The translations under genes were made by a program, and so were the position numbers. A model generated the notes under the pieces. The model worked only from the letters and a program-made list of their open reading frames with translations, made no database searches and was not told the DNA's origin. A stretch of 42,794 nt of DNA, from the NCBI GenBank assembly GCA_029834535.1, contig JAQMWT010000123.1, forward strand, positions 1-42,794. Reading direction: 5' to 3'. Below are positions 36,342 to 42,794 of the stretch, in pieces. The stretch comes from Chrysophaeum taylorii (taxonomy: Eukaryota; Sar; Pelagophyceae; Pelagomonadales; Pelagomonadaceae). Numbering within the stretch: the stretch's first letter is position 1; each line of letters starts with the position of its first letter.

Positions 36342-38107
36342 ACTAGAGTTAGCATCTTCAATCCTGTAAAGCTTGTCGTCAGAGGCATGATGCATACCGA
36401 GTAGAGAACGAAAAGTGGAGAACTCGGCAGCAAGTGGCTTTGTAAAACCATCCGCCACGTTCAGCTTGCCGGAACCATGATGGACTCATGTTCAGCATAG
36501 AGATGTACTCACGGATTTTAAACCATCTGGTCGACAGTGCCTTGGATCGAGAGGACCCATCTGGGTTATTAGGGTGTGAACAGCGGCAGCATTGTCAGAC
36601 AAGAGAGGTAGGCTTCTGATGAAGCGCGTTCTTGCAATTGGGTTGTCATTGTCATCGAAGTCACAGGGTCAGCGGTGTGCTCACCATTAGCATTGTTGAC
36701 GTAGAAGGTGGGGTTGACGAAAGGAAGTTCCAACAGCAGCTTGCGTAGCCAAACAGCTCATCAGCACAATACTGAGGGCAATCAACTCAGCTTCGTGAGT
36801 TGAGCAGGAGACGATCGGTTGAAGTTTGCTTTTCCAACCAATAAGGCAGTTGAAAAGATAGAAGACAAACCCGGTGGTAGATTTCCTATCTTCCTGTGCT
36901 AAGGAAGGGCCGTTGTCAGCGTCAACCATGGCAACTAAGGGATCAAACTGTCCAGTAGATACATCCTGCGGTTGGCAGTCGACCACAGTGGATGGATCAA
37001 TTCGATTAGCGGAGACGGTGGCGAAGGTGAGCGAAGCAAATGCTCTAGCATTTGGACGTGAACGTACGTGGGTGCATGCATACCACGCGAACATCTGCCC
37101 AAGGCTTGCGAGAGTGGTCTGCAGGCAACTTGCATGAACACCAGCTTGCCAAGGAGGGTGGCAAAGTGCGAATTGATACAACTCTGTTTCAGAGCTGGGA
37201 GTGCCATCTTTATACTTGAAGGACGATGACATAGGATATTTAAGCAGGGTCAGTTGCTGCAAGACTGGGTGATCAGCGAAGAGTTCATCCAGCTTGCGCA
37301 TCCAGAGAAATGGAACCGTCAGATGTGCGACACACGCGCATGCCTAGGAGTATGGACAGGTTCAAACTGCTCAACAGCATACCGTTTGTGGAGGGATCCT
37401 GTAACTCAGTACGAAGAGGGTCATCATTGGACACATAACAATGTCGTCTACAGACAGACGCGACAGAACTTGCATGTGCGGATACTCGAGCATATAGGCA
37501 AGAGTCCGATGCAGGCGTTTGTAAGGCTACGGAAGAAGCCGTCTATCTCTGTTCCAAAGAGATGGTGATTGCCGAAGTCCATAAAGTGACTTCAGAGTTT
37601 CGGTAGACGTCGGCCCTTGTACTTAGCGTCATCGGGGTCGATAAGCTTGATGCCGTCTGGTAACTGAACATAGACGTTGGAATCAATGTCAGACTGAACA
37701 AGGCGTTCGGGACGTCTGCATGGTAGACAGGCAATTGCTTGTATGCTGCAATAGCTAGTAGTACCCGGATTGCGGTCATGGTGGCCATGGGGCTGAAGGT
37801 GCCAAAGAAAGCGCCAAGAGATGCTAGGAAGCCACGTAGCACGAGGCGAGCCTTGTGCTTAACGTATTTGCCTGCAGAGTCTGTTTTAATCTTCAGCACC
37901 ATCTTGCTGTCAATAGGACGAGAGACACCGTCGGGTAAAAGGAAGTTGAAGCAGCCAAAGCGGATAATCGTGGGTTCTTGGCGATGGCGAGGTAGGCGTG
38001 CCTGTTTTCAGGCGACAAACCGTGGAGGCACTTGAGTTTATATTCGTCAATGGAAACGTCCTTCTTGGACCTTATATTCGTCAGGACCAACAGTGGCTGG
38101 TGAATTA
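36342..38107 (-). pseudogene. Reverse transcriptase-RNase H of element I
   Basis: RT begins shortly after the box: LPDGVSRPIDSKMVLKIKTD, VKHKARLVLRGF, MATMTAIRVLLAIAAYKQLP and VYHADVPNALF (frame 37902-37543), then IKLIDPDDAKYKGRRLPKL and SLYGLRQSPSLWN in another frame. The catalytic box reads Ser-Val-Asp-Asp (37454-37443). The frame 37301-36687 gives LKYPMSSSFKYKDGTPSSE, AMVDADNGPSLAQEDRKSTT, GFVFYLFNCLIGWKSKLQP and STHEAELIALS. The RNase H end (ADGFTKPLAAEFSTFRSLLG) is in 36458-36228. Several indels make it non-functional. Confidence 0.85.
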
Positions 38108-38128
38108 TAGTTTAGCGACGTTGCGGTC
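38108..38128 (-). other. 21-bp junction box, integrase linker/RT (I)
   Basis: On the minus strand GACCGCAACGTCGCTAAACT plus A. Reads S-T-A-T-S-L-N-Y-N-S and lies directly upstream of RT. Confidence 0.8.
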
Positions 38129-39100
38129 GAGCAGTGTGCGCAACTGGGATAAGCGAAACAGCGTCAGTAGGGTAGGAGAAGCAGATTCCAGTTGAATATG
38201 GATAGTAGGGTCGGTGTAAGGACCGGGTGATAAACTCTGTAGAGACCAGAAGGTATTCCCAAGTCAGCCAGAGATGCAGAAGTAGCGCCAAACTCGGAGG
38301 GTTGTGATCAATAAAGCTGGTCGGCGCCAGGTACGTAAGTGTATTGTAAGGAAGAAGTGCCAAAGGCAGCAGCGTGTTCAGTGAACGCAGATAAAAGGGG
38401 CGCGAGGATGGGGCACGTAGGTGAACCATCAGCATTGAAAGGACGCTGGGATGCTGGATGCGCACTTGGCGTGGGCAAGTAACCATCGACGTGCGGGTAG
38501 CGGGCAGGTAAGTCAATGCGCAACAGGATGATCGCCGACTGCCGAGGATGGAAGGGCGATGCGATGAGCGGCAGGGCGCCCTTGGCGTGACGCAGCGCCT
38601 CCCGGGCGGGCTTGGCAGCCAACGTGCAGTGGACGCGTGGCCGGGGAGACGGAGTTATCGAAGGGTGAGTTGTCAGTCACGTGCGGTCTGTCGCATGGGA
38701 CAAGAAGGATGGTCACTGCAGACGGCGACAGGCCCGTGATCGGACTGATGTCGGTCCGGCCTGGCTCCAGCTCGGGAGAAGTGCAGTAGTAGTGAGAGAA
38801 AAACGGGAGAAGACGGGCACAACGCGTTCCCCCCTATGAGCAGATAGCAGACCAGAGGATATACCACGGAGATGAAGGGCGGAGAGGGGGACTTGAACGT
38901 AAGAAGGCGGTGGCGAAGATCCCAGCGGAAATCGGCGAGTTTGCCACCAGCGGCGTAAGCACCAATAGTAGACGCTGTAACCGGGCTTGGATAGTTTTCA
39001 TAGAAGTGGCCTTGCGGGTGTTGGGCTGTTTGGAACATGGGACAAGAATGAGGTCATCTTGTACAAAAAGGTCTTTGTAAGGAAGCAAGGGCGGCGGTGA
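38129..39100 (-). pseudogene. Linker between integrase and RT (I)
   Basis: The minus-strand frame 38622-38308 reads LRIDLPARYPHVDGYLPTPS, QRPFNADGSPTCPILAPLLS and FGTSSLQYTYVPGADQLY; further pieces follow in other frames to the box. The upstream side (38834-39100) is the Pro/Ser-rich tail shared with HC. Degenerate retroposon copy 5 splits it. No known domain is recognised; variable linkers between integrase and RT are normal in copia pol. Confidence 0.5.
38590..38790 (+). mobile_element. TTAG-tailed retroposon copy 5, degenerate
   Basis: GCCTCCCGGGCGGGCTTGGC, then GTCAGTCACGTGCGGTCT and GTCGGTCCGGCCTGGCTCC match copy 1 in order, with many small deletions. The tail is no longer recognisable and no target duplication was found. 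Ends are approximate. Confidence 0.65.
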
Positions 39101-40450
39101 CATGGAGCCAGAATCGTCGGCGAGTGTTAGAAGAGGGAGAAGAGGCAGGAGCAGGGGACGAGGAGCTGAAGGAGGTGGGGAGTGCCCCTCTGAGGATGAG
39201 GGTGGTCCCCCTCTGAATGACATGGTCTTGGATAGCGGTGTGGGGTGTGAGCGAAAGAGCGCAGGAGGCGTGAGGCGGAGGAGCAATTCAGGATCAGGGA
39301 GGATGCTGCAACATGTGAGGATTGCAGCTTGGACGAAACACGATTTGTCCGTTTTCAGGGTTGAGACGACGTCAGCAGATGGTCGACGCGTGGAGAGACG
39401 AGCGGGTTTTGCGCGTTGGCGCAACATAAGATATTTGCGGCGCGCACGGTTCCACTGGTGTTCATGGGGCTCCAATAGAAGGTAACATTCAGCGCCAAAA
39501 ATCTTGAGCATATCATGTTGGGAGTGTTGAGTTGGTTGTAGAGTAGCTGTTGCGGACTCAGGATAGCATGATGAATGCGCTCGAGCGTGGCGTTCGGGAG
39601 AAGGTTGTAGCTTTGAACGGTGTGTATCACCGCCCATGGGAACATGATGGCTGGTTCCACGATCTTGGCGCCACGATAGTGAGCATTAAGGAGAGAACGA
39701 AGGCGAGTTGAGGAGGCGGAGGCGATGAAACCGATGGCAGACTCAACTTCAAAGTTAAAGTGGTGCATGTACGGCGGGAAGGCGATGAGTTGAATGCCCT
39801 TATCGACGCGGTACGGGGAGGTAATGTGCTGGCTAAAGTAGGGCTTGAAGCAAGGAGTAGAGGGCGCATGTGCACGTTGAGTTGTGTACGACAGAAGTCA
39901 TACACAAAATCAGAGCTTGAGTGAACTCCGTGGCGTTGGTGGTGCGTGTAAAGTACACCAAGAAATTTTCGAATGCCCTTGAAGACGATGATATGTGTGA
40001 AGCCTCCCCACATAGCCATAGCCGCCGTCACGCCCAGACTTCGCCGGCTTTGTGAGTTTGCTCAAAAGAGGCAGTCGCATTGAAATGCGTGCGGGTGGCG
40101 CTTGTTGTGTGCGATGCAGTCGGTGCATAAGTCGCGATATGGTATGTCAGAAGCAGAGAATCCAGGGCGAGCAAGTACGTTGGGGGCCTTGGCAGCGACG
40201 TTGTCAGGGCAGTGATGCACCGGTGAAGCTTGGCACGTTCTTTGGCATTGAGATATTCGGTGGATCCGTGTGCGAGGACTTACGAGGAATGGGATGAGCG
40301 GGAATGTGCCGTTTGCGCCGAACATCGAACTTGAGTTCGGTGTCTAAGGCAGGAAGGCGGTGCGTCGTCATCCTGGTGCGCAGCAGGGTCACTTGGAGGT
40401 GCATCCTCATCATCACGAGTAACGAGGTATCTTCGTAGGACGAAGATATA
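39000..40450 (-). pseudogene. Integrase of element I
   Basis: Frames broken by small deletions align with HC throughout: PRTRIHRISQCQRTC..., the zinc region with YRDLCTDCIAHNKRHPH, the first Asp region, then KPYFSQHITSPYRVDKGIQ (where HC has a stop), MHHFNFEVESAIGFIASAS, FPWAVIHTVQSYNLLPN and AILSPQQLLYNQL. It serves mainly as the comparison showing that the stop codon in HC integrase is private to HC. Confidence 0.8.
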
Positions 40451-40466
40451 TAGTTTAAGCAAGGTC
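40451..40466 (-). other. Decayed junction box, methyltransferase/integrase (I)
   Basis: On the minus strand GACCTTGCTTAAACTA: the box of HC at 9548 with five bases deleted, in the homologous position. Confidence 0.6.
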
Positions 40467-41700
40467 AAGCGGCTGGAAATAGACATCATAAAGCATGCCA
40501 AAGACAAGGTATCTGTGCTGCACGTGAGGAAGCTTAATGGTCATGAAATTGGATACAGGACTTAGTCGGCAGCAGTATGTTGGAAGGTAGGGTCCAACAT
40601 AAGGTTTAATATCGGCAACGAGCGAAAGGTGCTTGTACAGAGTGCTGTACGTACCGCAGGCAGAGCATTGCTGAGCATGTCACAGCAAAGGTCATGGCGT
40701 GAGACAAGAGGAAGGATTCGTTGTTTGGTGTGGTTGTTAGCACGATCAACTCCGGTCGAGTGGGGTAGCGTAATTTCCCGTTGCGAGGGTCGAGTAAAAT
40801 AATATTGGCATACCCTCGGACGGTTGGCAATGGAGCAAGCATGGGTGGATTTTAGAGCCGAGTTTGCGGTCACTTCCACGAAGGTACCCATATAGCGACT
40901 ATGAGATAGTGGTGATCTTCAGAGCAAATGAGAATCCTTGTAGTCGAAAGAGTTGCGGTGGCCTTGTAGGTAAGGCAGCCAGGCATCACAAGAGAGCATC
41001 TGACAAGAGTTGTATGGCGGTGCCATAGGTGGCAGGCCCACTACAGGGAAGGGCTTGGACTATCCACAAGTAACCTAAACGGCTAAATATATGGACTGTC
41101 CCGGTCGCGGGGATGTCGGAAGCAGTGAACGCTGTGCTCTACGTGCCAAAGGCGTTGATGGGGTTTGATGTTGGTGGTGGCGTTCTCTATGGTGAGGTTG
41201 CCGTCGGAATGGTGGCCACCAGTTAAGAAGTAGGAGTTGTGTGATGTTGATGAGGTTGTAAGCAATGACCTGTGTGACGGTTGGTTAGTTCCGAAAACGG
41301 TTATGTAATAGGACACAGGAGTGGGTGAGTTAGTGGCAGCTTCAAACAAATTATAGATGATTGTAAAACGCTTGACGATGCATAGGATTTTGGTGCATGG
41401 GTGACCCCATGAAGCGTTTAACAGATGATGACGAGTACCTCGGATTGAACAGAGTGAGTGCGTTGTTCGTGAGGGATATGGAGGATCGGGAACACCCGGA
41501 TCAGTCTTTGATACGTGTTTAGGTAGCCAAAGGCGCTTGAATGGCATTGACAGACAACGTAGTAGAAAGGGAGTGTAGTCAGCAGGCTGTAAGTCTTCTG
41601 TCTTATGCGTCAATGAAATTCGCGTTTGTGCAAGGGAGGTGATCTCAATTGGTATCGCAATGGAATGTGCGCCTTTCCTCTGGTGAGATTAGGTGAAGGT
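40467..41700 (-). pseudogene. DNA methyltransferase region of element I, decayed
   Basis: The minus strand aligns with HC along the whole domain: LVRMLRHRFPTVLLFPESLP and INHLHLISPEERRTFHCD before the catalytic motif, where a one-base deletion destroys the Pro-Pro-Cys frame (near 41630). Then come KTEDLQ, FKRLWLPKHVSKTDPGVPD, PVSYYITVFGTNQPSHRSLL and SDGNLTIENATT, and the segment up to the box (GYANIILLDPRNGKLRYPTR). Roughly 200 bases of the central part are missing compared with HC. It shows the methyltransferase is a family trait, not a chance insertion in HC. Confidence 0.75.
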
Positions 41701-42381
41701 GGTTAATAAAGGCGGGGAGCGATTCAGGAAATAATAGCACAGTAGGAAAACGGTGGCGCAACATACGAACAAGCGTAATCAGACTCAACAACAACTCATT
41801 GATGATAAGCCTAGTCGTGTGGCTTGAACAGGAACGCCAGTTGACAAACCAGAACAAATGACATGACAGAGGTTTGCGGAGATTAGACTCTGCAGTGAGA
41901 CGCGGGCGTGAAAGTAGTAAAGTTAATGGCTGCGTATTGTGCTGAACAAATTTGTTCTGTTTCCGAAGATTGAGAACCAAAGGGCGAATCCACGGCGATC
42001 TGGTAAGACTTTCTTTGCAGAGTAGTATTTGGTATGCAGTAGATGCTGTTTTCATGGGCGTAAGCAGAGGGAAATGCAGGGAACGAAGTTTGAGATTACC
42101 TGTCGCATGTGAGTGAGACAAGGAAACAGGTAAATTAGCTGCCAGGCGAGGTATACAGCATCTTTGTCTATGCGGCTCGTGACAGCGCGCGAGCTTTGGC
42201 TCAGCTCGATCGTGGAACACGGCGGTCAGGTTCGTCTGGTTCCACTCGAGCATGCTCAGGATAGCGAGATGTCGGTCATGCACTGGCTGAAGACATAAAG
42301 CGAAGTCGATCTTAACATAATAACTTGTGGATGATCTGGTGAGGAACAACAATGTTGCGATATTAACATCGGCGTGTGATG
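41701..42381 (-). pseudogene. Protease region of element I
   Basis: The minus-strand frame reads YVKIDFALCLQPVHDRHLAI, LSMLEWNQTNLTAVFHDRAE, PWIRPLVLNLRKQNKFVQ and then, without the stop present in HC, PLTLLLSRPRLTAESNLRK into the methyltransferase. The catalytic Asp region lies upstream, beyond retroposon copy 6 and outside the window. Confidence 0.7.
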
Positions 42382-42702
42382 CGGCGATGGTGTGATGCGT
42401 GGGCATCGCCCTCCAGCGTAGAGTTAGCACCATTCGCCTCCAGGCGAACCGGTTGGCGGCGGAACGTTGCGCGGTGGGACGGGGCGTGGCCGGGGGCGCA
42501 GACGGAAGGTTAAGATGAGCGAGTTAGGTTGTCAGTCACATCGCGGTTCTGCGTCGCATGGCGACAAGCTTGAATGATCGCCTCCGCCGACCCACCTTTG
42601 CGGCGCCCCTCGTCTACAGGCCCGTGATTCGGACCCCGGCCTGTCGGTCCGGCCTGGCTATCCCATGCTCAGGAGGAATTTGAGTTCGTTCGTTGATTGA
42701 AT
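42382..42702 (+). mobile_element. TTAG-tailed retroposon copy 6, degenerate
   Basis: GGGCATCGCCCTCC, GTGGGACGGGGCGTGGCC and CTCGTCTACAGGCCCGTGATT follow copy 1, with a decayed tail GTTCGTTCGTTGATTG. Flanks ATC..GTGTGATGC and ATCATGTGATGCC suggest a target duplication of about 13 bp that has since diverged. It splits the protease region of I. Confidence 0.7.
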
Positions 42703-42794
42703 TATCATGTGATGCCGTTGTTGTCCTGTAGCCGTACGAATAACAATCGGCGTATTGGAATCAGGATTATATGATTGGTACAAAATGGCGAGTG
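42703..42794 (-). pseudogene. Protease region of element I, upstream part (to window edge)
   Basis: TTGTTGTCCTGTAG and GAATAACAATCGGCG on the plus strand match HC at 11970-12010, so element I continues past the window. Confidence 0.65.

Larger units (their letters stand above)
34277..42794 (-). mobile_element. Copia-like element I with DNA methyltransferase, to window end
   Basis: From the right edge on the minus strand: protease (with retroposon copy 6), decayed DNMT, decayed box, integrase, Pro-rich linker (with degenerate copy 5), box, RT, RNase H, box, ORF-X, box, ORF-Y, purine tract, LTR. It links the methyltransferase half seen in HC to the RT/ORF-X/ORF-Y half seen in A and B, so it defines the gene order of the family. 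It is riddled with small deletions and is the most decayed copy. Confidence 0.75.

Overview
The window is eukaryotic, transposon-dense DNA. I see no rRNA, tRNA or convincing host gene, so the host cannot be named. BED-type hAT transposases, a Helitron with a Pif1-like helicase, Ty1/copia elements and a short retroposon with a TTAG tail would fit an alga or another protist, but that is inference. Nearly every long reading frame belongs to a mobile element, and most are nested, truncated or broken.

Most of the window is one unusual Ty1/copia-like family, present as at least five copies. A (+, 1-2651) is a 3' end. HC (-, 21838 down to about 8044) runs from the 5' LTR through integrase. E (-, about 8043 down to 6744) is LTR, primer-binding site and gag. 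B (+, about 29790-33963) runs from reverse transcriptase to the 3' LTR. I (-, 42794 down to 34277) runs from protease to the 3' LTR. Overlaying them gives: LTR - PBS (matching the anticodon arm of initiator tRNA-Met) - gag1 - gag2 - protease - C5 DNA methyltransferase - integrase - linker - RT - RNase H - ORF-X - ORF-Y - polypurine tract - LTR. The two striking features are a cytosine-5 DNA methyltransferase inside pol, and a 21-bp box (core ACCGAAACGTCGTTAAACTA, reading T-[EA]-x-S-L-N-Y in its usual frame) at nearly every domain boundary of the polyprotein. At gag2/protease and RNase H/ORF-X a stop codon follows the box at once and the next ORF continues in the same frame.

Region by region. 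1-2651: A. 2928-3545: a large foldback palindrome. 3923-6743: element F, with an acidic coiled-coil gag-like ORF, two boxes and an unknown ORF. 6744-8043: E. 8044-21838: HC, carrying a Helitron in its LTR (20577-21740), a deleted hAT (16845-18610), a tandem array of three Helitron 3' ends (13538-16830) and two TTAG-tailed retroposons. 21839-24606: G, a canonical copia gag-PR-INT fragment. 25099-25934: hAT N-terminal half. 26289-26615: charged repeat ORF. 26700-28890: decayed hAT transposase. 29474-29604: 17-bp minisatellite. 29790-33963: B. 33964-34276: gag1 fragment. 34277-42794: I.

Target-site duplications date several events. TTAG-tailed retroposons are flanked by GTTGACCCGCGA, TTACGCAAG, TTTGAGAGGCG and CTACCACT. 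The Helitron array sits in an A/T dinucleotide, and the hAT in HC is probably flanked by TATAATAT. All functional statements come from reading motifs by eye; no database search was possible.
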